NCBI GenBank assembly: GCA_963971405.1
Contig: OZ020484.1
Span: 10,912,001 to 10,976,000 of the forward strand
Source: Psococerastis gibbosa
Taxonomy: Eukaryota; Arthropoda; Insecta; Psocodea; Psocidae
DNA: 64,000 bases
Reading direction: 5' to 3'
In this document: in pieces, positions 34,201-42,295 of the stretch
Layout of the letters: the number at the start of each line of letters is the position of its first letter
Numbering within the stretch: the stretch's first letter is position 1
Translations under genes and position numbers: made by a program
The notes under the pieces: generated by a model
Told to the model about the DNA's origin: nothing
What the model saw: only the letters and a program-made list of their open reading frames with translations
Database searches by the model: none

Positions 34201-35945
34201 TTAAATATTTTGAACTTTTTTTTTTCAATTTATGTGCAGCCAATTTGCCTTCCAATGGACTCTCTAGGCCGAGCCAATTACGATGGAATGAAATTGTTGG
34301 TAGCAGGATGGGGACGAACAGCCAATGGTGAGATTATTTACAGCCCGACCAATCAAAGGGCTTTGAGAACTGAGAATTTGTTATGAGTTAATTGAAGAAC
34401 TAGTAGAATCCGGGCTGATGGGCCGTGGTCGAAATGAAAGCGAACTTCCAAACGTTTTGTCAACATCTGCGGTCGACATCTTCAGTGGAACTGCGTTGAC
34501 TTCTAAGATTTATATCTCGGAGGCTCAGCAGCGACTGTATGGGCAGGGGGATGTGCTCTGATATTTATACTAAGCTGCGGGGTGGTGGTTGGTGGAGGCG
34601 GAGTCATCCTCGTCCCTGATTGGCTCCCTACTACCTCAACCTTAACCCAATATGAGTTAATTGCTAAACAGTATAGAAGCCTTAAATTAAAATAACTATG
34701 TAACATCATATTTGTTACAGCACCAAGATCGAACAGTCCAGTCAAACTTAAAGTTGAAATCCCGGTAGTTCCCTTCGCAACTTGCGCACCAACTTACCGC
34801 TCACAGCGAGTCAATATACAAGAGCAGTCGCAGGTATGAAACCTAACAGATAACATTTTGCAACTTTGAAATTTGATTTTATAGGTAAAAAAACTGATAG
34901 TTTTAGATTTGGACTTAATTCAGCGGCATAACATTGGTTACGAGAAGTTCAAATAAGTGAGTTGTTGACATCATCAACACTATATGGCCATAGGCACAGC
35001 TGGTGGAAGGAAGCACATCGCACTATGTTTTCACCCAGACATGTAACGACATGGCAGGAGAACAATCTGAATCATGTGTACCGAGCTGGAATCGCCAAGA
35101 TCGGGACAGAACGTCCAGAGTTCATGCTAGTGTCTGATTGGAGTTTGTGGAACCGTCATTGAATGGCTAAAATACAGGGACGAATGATCCCACTGATACA
35201 TCTAGGCCTCCCCAAAATAATAAAAAACATTGGTTTTTAAGGTTAGCATGAAAACAAGACTTTATAGTCTTATTGTTCGCCTTTTGTTTTGTTTACAATA
35301 AAGTCGTATTTTCATTTCATTTCATTTCATTTCATTTCACATTCCCGGCGTTATTGAAGCAAAATGGGTCTAAAGCGCATTTAAACCACAAAAATAATTC
35401 CATAAAATCAATGAGGTTCATTTGTGACGTCATTTTGTAGATGGCAGCACCAGTTGCAATGACATCAAAGCGTTGATTTTTCCATAAGCCTCAATACTAT
35501 TTTAAAATGATTTTTAATTACGTATTATTTTAAAGTGATATTTTTTTATAAATCATGGAGAATATATATATTAAATTATATGCAGCGAAATAAGGTCCAG
35601 GCTTAGTAAAAATATTATAAAAAATATTAAAAGAATTAATTAGATGCTAAGAGCTTAGTTTTCACATGCCATTTTGAATAATATGGATATCGTCATCAGC
35701 GAACCTCATTACATTTACACCTCTCTTTCCAGCTGTGTGCGGGTGGAGAGCCGGGAAAGGATTCCTGCCAGGGCGATTCAGGAGGTCCTTTAATGAGCCT
35801 GGACCTGTCAGGATCAGAAGTTCGCTGGCATGTAACCGGCATTGTCAGCTTTGGGCCTCAGAACTGCGGGGAACAAAACAAGCCTGCAATTTACACTAGA
35901 GTTGCCCAATACACTAACTGGATATTAGATAATATTCGAGAATAA
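28278..35945 (+). CDS. CLIP-domain serine protease 2, secreted zymogen; one acceptor damaged
   Basis: Exons: 28278-28329, 29028-29261, 29645-30133, 30933-31079, 31310-31418, 33344-33537, 34229-34327, 34721-34833, 35733-35945 (stop TAA), 549 residues. A signal peptide ([15 protein letters not shown]) precedes a CLIP domain at about 44-94 that ends in VCCP. A 163-residue Pro/Thr/Trp-rich linker with a 47-residue tandem repeat follows, then the S1 domain. Cleavage is predicted at Lys285 in QK-ILGG. The triad is His331 (TAAHC), Asp395 (NDIALL) and Ser495 (CQGDSGGP), with Asp489 for trypsin-like specificity. Exon 4 ends at a GC donor (GGCAAGT). Exon 7 needs an acceptor at 34227-34228, where the sequence reads AA after a long T tract; the phase and the paralogue both require it. 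If the base is real, splicing to the next AG (34238-34239) would shift the frame. Exon phases match protease 1, so the pair arose by tandem duplication. Confidence 0.88.
29695..29976 (+). repeat. Coding tandem repeat, 2 x 141 bp
   Basis: Two nearly identical in-frame units encode [16 protein letters not shown]..., 47 residues each, in exon 3 of CLIP protease 2. They form an extended proline-rich linker between the CLIP and protease domains. The near identity at DNA level points to a recent duplication. Confidence 0.9.
30209..30890. repeat. Foldback MITE family D, copy 3, with nested family C
   Basis: The outer inverted ends are TTAAGAGTGTACGTCCCGTA and CTACGGGACGTATACTCTTA. A family C MITE (30401-30680) interrupts the middle. 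It lies in protease 2 intron 3. Confidence 0.85.
30401..30680. repeat. MITE family C, copy 1, inside a family D MITE
   Basis: The ends GGCGTGTATTCCACTAGT and ACTAGTGGAATACACGCC are inverted. The arms include TTTTAAGGAGACTATTATGT and its complement. The flanks are TGA and TTA, a 3-bp duplication with one change. Confidence 0.82.
31447..31781. repeat. Foldback MITE family D, copy 5, decayed
   Basis: Interior words TAATTAACAAAGCAAGATAT and TTCATGCATCAT, and the right end ATTTCCTACGGGATATAC, identify the family. The left end is altered. It lies in protease 2 intron 5. Confidence 0.6.
31866..32016 (+). repeat. Left copy of the long direct repeat flanking the LINE
   Basis: 151 bp, matching 33164-33296 apart from an extra 18-bp segment (GATTAAGTGACTAGGTTT). 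It ends in ACTACCAAC, right where LINE coding begins. Confidence 0.85.
32017..33163 (+). mobile_element. 5'-truncated LINE with reverse transcriptase C-terminal half
   Basis: The open frame runs from about 32017 to 32839 and continues, after one in-frame TGA (32837-32839), to about 33145. Reverse transcriptase motifs are visible: [12 protein letters not shown] (motif A), [16 protein letters not shown] (motif B) and YADDIVI (catalytic Asp pair), then FIYLGAEV. The tail has [11 protein letters not shown] and [12 protein letters not shown], common to RTE- and Jockey-related LINEs. It ends in a short GAA-type repeat without poly(A). Most of the 5' half, including the endonuclease, is missing, so it cannot move by itself. 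A direct repeat of about 133 bp flanks it. It lies in protease 2 intron 5. Confidence 0.88.
33164..33296 (+). repeat. Right copy of the long direct repeat flanking the LINE
   Basis: 133 bp, AATTCTGAATTCATAATATG through ACTACCAAC, nearly identical to the left copy. It is followed by the original intron and then exon 6 at 33344. Confidence 0.85.
33656..34036. repeat. Foldback MITE family D, copy 4
   Basis: The right end TTTCTACGTAGCATGTCCTC and interior TTATATGATGCATGAAGTAG match family D; the left end TAAGTGCTACGTAAAAAATT is altered. It lies just upstream of the damaged acceptor of protease 2 exon 7. Confidence 0.75.
34395..34650. mobile_element. Solo terminal repeat of the Penelope-like element
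   Basis: It matches the arm at 4766-4980: AGTAGAATCCGGGCTGATGG, CATCTGCGGTCGACATCTTC, GGTGGAGGCGGAGTCATC. A perfect 13-bp duplication, TATGAGTTAATTG, flanks it (34382-34394 and 34651-34663). No nuclease or reverse transcriptase sequence is present. It lies in protease 2 intron 7, 67 bp after exon 7. Confidence 0.88.
34834..35732. repeat. Last intron of CLIP protease 2: unknown segment, TTTCA microsatellite and repeat N
   Basis: 34920-35190 holds an open frame (ends [12 protein letters not shown]...LWNRH) of unknown origin, perhaps a decayed element. 35310-35339 is (TTTCA)6. 35410-35710 is repeat family N, matched at 55127-55430 (GGTTCATTTGTGACGTCATT, GATTTTTCCATAAGCCTCAA, GCAGCGAAATAAGGTCCAGG); its ends AGGTTC and GAACCT are inverted. 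Confidence 0.65.
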
Positions 35946-36516
35946 ACAATTGTTCTCAAAATTCCGAATTATGCCTCTAGAATGATTTAGTGGCAAAGGC
36001 TTTTACTGAATTGAAATGTCAACAAACCCTTTGCTAGACTGGTCCAAAGTAGAGTTTTACATTATATAAGGGAGAAGTGACACATTAAAAATTAATTCAA
36101 GCCTATTTGTGCCTTTCAACGTAGCATCATTTGCACGGCTCAACAAATTTTGCCAATATTTTAGTTACGAACCAATTCATTTTTTAAACATTTGGGTAGA
36201 CGCATTGAAATTTCCATGAAATTAATTAATTATCAGCAACACGGGGGAAGAATCTAGTTTCTAATGATGTGCCTACATGCCAGTTAGTTCCAACTTACAT
36301 AATTTTTTTAAAAATATGTACTGTATATACAGTATATTGGTCATACAGTAGGCAGTCCACAAGGATAGGTGGGCCATACAAGTTGTTCAAAATGCCGAAA
36401 AATACGGCTATCAATGTTTAAATTTGTGAGCAACAGACTAAGATCAAAGAGAAGTCTGTCCCTCCAACTTACGGTCACCTTGACAATAACATAACCAAAT
36501 AAATGTATATACCTAC
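35946..36516. other. Intergenic DNA between convergent protease 2 and second zinc-finger gene
   Basis: No gene is visible. AATAAA at 35941-35946 overlaps the protease 2 stop codon and is too close to be the likely poly(A) signal. No better site is obvious. Confidence 0.4.
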
Positions 36517-39500
36517 CTATTCTGAAGGCTGTTGCGTAATTTGGGTATTTGGTTCACTGCGAATAACGAACGGCGCAACCATATTCCAGTCTGCGACGTT
36601 TACATGGTAGACCTGCTGGCTATTGTCGCAGTTACTGTTGTTGCTAAGGTCCAAGTGAACAATCTGACTAGCTTGTATCACTTGCCCAGCCATGTCACGG
36701 ATAATTATCTGCTCTGACTGGTGAGATTCATGCTCAACATCTTGAAGGGGATCGGCCACGCTGACTGAATGGAAATACTGAAATATAGATTTTTTATTTT
36801 AGTATTTAAATAATAATATAATAAATAAGATTATAGCAGAGAAATATTCAGGAAACAAACTGAAGTGTACGGGGAAGACAGTTAATATCAAACGATCCCC
36901 CACAGACAAAATCCTTTCGCAGTTATATGCCTAGCATTGGAACATCATCCATTCTGACTTCGTGTGTGATATCGTCACGCCTCGAGTTCTGTGGTACACT
37001 GTGCAACACAGGCAGACTGTCGACACTGTAGTCCTCCCATTGCTATTTAACACAGTAAATATTTATTATAGGGATATTCACTGCGTTTCGATTTCCCTAA
37101 GGCGGCAATTCCACCGGAAAATTTACTTCATTTGTGATATGAGATTTTTTGTTTGTTTTGTTTTAAGGAGACTATTATGTAGATACTTAACTTATCTATT
37201 ATAAATCAAGTTATAATATTATTAATGATGTCTGCTACCATATTATAACTTAATTTATAATAGATAAGTTAAGTATCTACATAATAGTCTCCTTAAAACA
37301 AAACAAACTAAAAAATTCTCAAATCACAAATGAAGTAAATTCACCTGTGGAATTGCCGCGTAATTATTATAGGGAAAGTAGGAATAGAATAATTGCCATG
37401 GAAACGTACTGTATATTATGTTTCCTTTTTTATTTATTTTAATTTTAAGTGTAAACTTCTATAGGCGCACCACACACAGATTTTAGCAGGGTAGTAAGTT
37501 GAGCTGGCCCCGCTGTGTCGCGTCACGTCACGCAGTATGGGCTGTATGGGCGGGCTTCAAATAACTTTTTGGGCTGATGTAGAGGGCTTATCTCAATTTA
37601 AATTATACCCATTTCTTTTTCTATTCTTCCTCTTTCAGGCCATGCTATATTCGTTGTGATAGGGCAAAGGGGTTCGACTTTGGGGGGAGGAAACGTGTGG
37701 AGGTGCGCCAAAAGTTGCCGATTTTAATCGAAAATAGGCCTTTTTGAGCCGCGTTTTTGGAGGTGTTAATATCAATTTGAAAACTTCAAACTACTTTAGT
37801 TCTTTTCCACCTTCATTACTCTTTCTATACATGTATTCAGTTTTGCTATCAGACTCTTCGTTCAGGCTCAGGTGAGTTGGTAAGCCATCATTGTTTCGTC
37901 GGAAAACAGGTTCAAAGGGTACTTTTGACTTTTTACATGCGTAGACTAAAAAAATTCCACAGCCTGCAATTTTCAACCGAAATTAATTTTTAATGTCTCA
38001 TTAGAAGCGGTATGAATTAAGGTTTCAAACGAGTATAAATACATATTTTCAAAATCACCCCGTCACCCCTTAAACACGAGTGGAACACAAAATTTGGCTT
38101 CGGGGGGGGGGGGGGGGGGGGTCAAGTTTTCAACAAAACTCGGCCTCTTTGGGCCGCGTTGTTATTATCTATTTTAAAAATTCAAACTACTTAACTACTT
38201 AAAACAATTATTTGTTTTACATTGTGAGACTAGTGTGTGTATTTAGCGGTTTGGTAATATTGAAAAATACTACATTTTGAAGAAAAAAAACCGAGTGTGT
38301 GCTTCAGAGCGCACGGCAGAAGTGAAAAATGCATTGGCAATTCCAATTAATTTATATGTGTATATAGTAATTAATATAATGTATTATGTAATATTAATTA
38401 ATTATTAGCGATCGTGTTCGTAGATTGAATGAGAAACAAGACAAAAATTAAAGTTAATATTTGTTAAATTCTATATAAATCAAATTATTTTTTACGATGT
38501 CTTTTAAGCATGCATTATTAGCTAATATTCTCTTTCGTTTTAATTCGTCATCAAGTTAGATTGTTTTGATCCAGTATCATCGATTTTCCAATCTAAAAAG
38601 ACAGTTGACAGTAGTCCTCCATATCTCGTAGACTCATATTATTATTATAACTATATGAAAATAAAAATAATTGTTCAAATAATTATTATTGCGTATCAAT
38701 TATAACTACAGGTTTTAATTTAACAAAGACAATTAAGACGTAAGAATTGAATATACTAAAAAATAATTTGATTCATATAGAATTTAATAAATATTAACTT
38801 TAATTTCTCATTCAATCTATGATCCCTAATAATACTGCATAATACATAATATTAAATACTATGCATATAAATTGATTGGGATTGCCAATGAAGTTTTCAC
38901 TTCTGCCGTGCGGTCTTAAGCACACACTCAGTTTTTTTATTAATTTGTCGCAGAGTTCATTTTTTTTTTTCGATTTCTCAGGATCAGTTTACCCAACCAA
39001 GTAGTTGGGGAAAGTGGGGGAATGTTTTGAAATACATTTCCTTATGGCATTATTTTTCTACCGTAGAAAAACTGGAGTTCTATATTCCTACTTTCCCTTA
39101 AGGGAAATCGAAACGCAGTGAATATCCCTTATGATTTAACATGATCCGATCTTAGTATCTACCTTTCTATTAAAAACAAAAAACAAACAAAAACCTATCG
39201 TTTTGCTACTTCTTTTTAACTTCGTTCACACGTTAATTGGAGTAAATAATATATAAAGGCTTGCTGAATGTATGCATGTTTAACTGTAGGTTAATTGATT
39301 TGGAATAACTTAAAATTAATTGCATAACAATTTACATTAATTGACATTACTTACTTGCGTTAATGAGTTAGAAGATGTAGCCTCATCAGGTGATGATGCC
39401 GTCTCATCAATTATTGGTTCATCAATCGGCTCTCTTGCCCGAGCAGCCGCCTGTTCCAAAAGCAACTTTTTACATCGATGATTTATAATGTGGCTCTGTT

Positions 39501-41906
39501 TCGAGAAGGAAAAATTGCAATGTTCGCAGACATGTTTAATGTGCGGACCAGGAAATCTCTTTTTGTGAGATTCAAACCCAGCCTTGTTCACAAATTTCCC
39601 CTTGCAGATCTCACAGGTGAATGGTTTTTTGGACTGAATGTTGTGAGTTGCCAGGTGTTCCCTATAGTTTGCCTTTAATTTGTAAGTAGCCGCACATATT
39701 TCACACACAAAGTAAATTGCCCCAGGATGTTTTGAACCGAGGTGGTACATGTACTTGGCTTTAGATTTAAATTCTAACGGTGGCTCTTCACATTCGCGAC
39801 ACACAAACACGACACCAGATTCTTCAGCATCGTGCGCGCTTTTAATATGACTATCCAATCTTTCTTGGCTTGCAAAAGTTCTCCTCAGACCATTTTCCTT
39901 ACAGTCGCTGCATTGGTATCGTTTCTTTTCATTACTAGCTTGTGGGAAGTGGTCTGAGCAGTACAAACATTTTGCGCAAGGGCTGTGGGGTTCATCTTTG
40001 CCTTCATCCTTGCCGTCCTGTTTGACGTTTGTGCTGCTTGTAGCCGAAGCGTCTGAAACTTCAGTGCAATCAATTAACTTATCCTTCTTAATTTTCACTT
40101 GGGTATTTTCTGAGGAATCATCCTGATTTTCTTCATCCAAATGTTTTCTCTTCAGCAGAATATTAGGCTTTTGTTTTTTTCTGCCTAAGGATCCTGTGTC
40201 TTTCTTATCATCTTCATCTTCAACAAGGCCTATAAAAAGAAGGCGTCTTTTCTAAAAAAAAAAAGTCTTAAGTTAAAACAGCTATATACTGTATAACGAT
40301 AACGTAGATCGAGAAGGTTGCCTCAGTCACACCAGTCGATATGGAACTCAGACTGCCAAGAGGAAGAGCATGAGCAAACAGCCCCCCCCCCCCTAAGTTC
40401 TATTTTTCGCAAACGTCTCTGGAGGCATGGCAGTACATATAGGCGCAGCTTTTAGGGGAGACCTGGAGGTTCCATCCTCTCCCCCCACCCTATCCTGGAA
40501 AACATTTCAGTGTTGTATCATAAATTTAATCTAAAATATACCCCCCCCCCCCCCCCCCGGTACGTAGGTCCAGTATGTCATGAACTAGGAGTAGGTAAAC
40601 TCATCTCTCAAATCCCATAGCTTACTTTACTTGGCTCCGAAGGCTTTGAAGACAAAGTTTGTCATTATAATGAGAGTAGACTAAACTTTGTAAAATATCA
40701 CATAAATACATTTAGGCTAAAACATATAAAAATATCGTCACACGACGATGTGATATTTTACAAAGTTAACTCTCACTATTATAATGCGTTCAAAATATTA
40801 GTTACAAAGTAGACGATTTTACAATTTTATTTTTAATAAAAGATTATTGGCATACAAACAATTCAATGAATGTATAAGCTTACGAGTAACAGTCTTCAGT
40901 CGCCTCTGTAGGTAATTCCTGGGTTGTGTTACGACAGGTCACCGATCCCATGAAGTGTAGAGACTCGCACAAGTACGAACAAGCTACCTACCACTATGCC
41001 ATCGAAGGCAGTTTATTTCAATCAGACAGGTCCAGTGAAAATTTGAATCTTCTTATACTTTTGCAGCAATATGCATTCGATTTGCCCTGATTACACACTC
41101 TTAATATTTATTCGATCGAAGAAATATTAATGAATGTAATGTTTATGTTGAAGTCTACGATTTTAATCTGAATTTAGGTCCTGTACTACTACTGTACAAT
41201 TTATATGCCACAAACGTGGCCTAGCGCCGTAGGCCTAAATGAAAGAAAATGTATATATTGTCATAAGTCATAAGTCATGTATTGGCCATTTTAAAAATAC
41301 AATGGTATTCTCGGCGTCGTTATAACTCTATTACGTCAAACAGAAACACAGAAACATATAATACGGTACATAAGATATAAACTCAACTGTTGTAGTTGTG
41401 GTCAAAAAATTCAGGCAAGGAGTAAGGGTATTGTATATTCGGGTTTGTAATATAGTGCCTTGGTAATACCAGTACGGACTACGGGGGAAGAAAACTTTTT
41501 ATATCCGCACCAAAACATGACTTTAAAATCTACCGGGAAAACGGGTTACGGGATTGATAAATAATAAAAACAAATATGGAGGCATGTTATGGATTATGGT
41601 TAAGGCCTAAGAAGCAAAATCGATTGATCTAGCTTGTTTTTTTGGTGATAACGTTTAAAAATTGAGTCCAAAGTGTATAGTTCTTAAAGTTTACATTTCA
41701 AAGTCGATTTGTTGCCGCTATAACTAGAAATAAACATGAAACTAGTAAGTTAATTGGAATTGTGTGATTTTAGCGTTTTGAAACTAGTTCACCATGTCAT
41801 CTGAAACAACCATTATTTTATTAAGCCAGAAAGAAACGTTAGACGCGGGATGTGAATATGAAAAGCCTGCAACTCAAGCAATAATTTAAGTAATACTTAC
41901 GCTCAT
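36517..41906 (-). CDS. C2H2 zinc-finger protein with an acidic N-terminus and Gln-rich C-terminus
   Basis: Three minus-strand exons: 41901-41906 (ATG AGC), 39355-40251, 36517-36777 (stop TAG); all phase 0, 387 residues. The start is set by a two-codon first exon followed by GTAAGT. The next exon follows a strong pyrimidine-tract acceptor and opens in frame with KRRLLFIGLVEDEDD. A charged N-terminal third rich in Lys, Asp and Glu precedes about five fingers: YQCSDC...HIKSAH, FVCREC...HLGSKH, FVCEIC...HLATH, FTCEIC...H and HVCEHC...HRC. Spacing is irregular with few TGEKP linkers, so DNA binding is likely but not certain. The last exon is finger-free and rich in Gln, Asn and Ser, like an activation or protein-contact region. 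The orthologue is not recognised. Intron 2 holds a 2-kb nested transposon. The gene diverges from Naam over 389 bp. Confidence 0.85.
37071..39128. mobile_element. 2-kb foldback DNA element with two further foldbacks inside
   Basis: The terminal inverted repeats are GGGATATTCACTGCGTTTCG followed by ATTTCCCT at the left and the complement at 39099-39128, flanked by TTATA and TTATG. A family C MITE (37101-37360) sits inside the left terminal repeat and splits it. Between 38280 and 38942 lies a separate foldback with arms of over 200 bp (GTGTGCTTCAGAGCGCACGG at the left; CCGTGCGGTCTTAAGCACAC at the right). 37660-38160 has two diverged tandem blocks with G runs. No transposase ORF was found, so it is non-autonomous. 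Confidence 0.8.
37101..37360. repeat. MITE family C, copy 2, inside a larger element's terminal repeat
   Basis: TAA lies on each side (37098-37100 and 37361-37363). The ends are GGCGGCAATTCCAC and GTGGAATTGCCGCG. The arms share TTTTAAGGAGACTATTATGT and ACTTAACTTATCTATTATAA with copy 1 at 30401-30680. Confidence 0.85.
40846..41015 (+). repeat. Family G single arm, diverged
   Basis: GTCTTCAGTCGCCTCTGTAG and GTAGAGACTCGCACAAGTAC match the family. It lies in intron 1 of the second zinc-finger gene. The intron also has C runs at 40381-40393 and 40541-40558, and inverted GATATTTTACAAAGTT words near 40690-40770. 41016-41900 shows nothing else. Confidence 0.6.
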
Positions 41907-42295
41907 TTTGATAAGATGCTCATTGGAAATTTGAAAATTGTAAGTATATATTTGTGATTAATGATTGTGAAAACAGTATCTGGCTTCAGCTTCAATGCGA
42001 ATTGCGATTGACTGCCATTTTGATTTTCAATGTTGTCACTTTCAGAGAGATGAACCAATAAGCTTTTTGCGCGCTCTTTTAAGATAAATTCAAAAACATT
42101 TGCGAATGGCTACGTTTCATTTGTTAGATTCACAACCAAAACAAACCAAGTACACGTACAAGCTCTTTATCAGTTTGTGGCTAACTAAAACTGTTGTGAT
42201 GTTGCCCAGGCTACAGTCCTATTCGAAGTTTTGCGATCCTTGACAAAACGTATCAGCTTGCTCCTGGCACCTCACCTGCTATTTTCATATCACTC
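41907..42295. promoter_or_regulatory. Divergent promoter region between the second zinc-finger gene and Naam
   Basis: The start codons of two divergent genes are 389 bp apart. A TCAGT initiator-like motif lies at 42170-42174 toward Naam. For the minus gene, AAAATGGCAGTC lies on the minus strand near 42010-42025. No TATA box is placed correctly for either gene. Shared regulation is inferred from spacing only. Confidence 0.55.

Noticed and set aside
40138-40140. Start codon for the second zinc-finger protein at this point
   Set aside because: The codon is TTG, and the frame continues upstream to a strong acceptor at 40252 that joins in phase to an ATG exon at 41906.
40229-40232. Acceptor at 40230 for exon 2 of the second zinc-finger gene
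   Set aside because: It would need phase 1, but the first exon ends in phase 0. The acceptor after the long pyrimidine tract at 40252 fits exactly.
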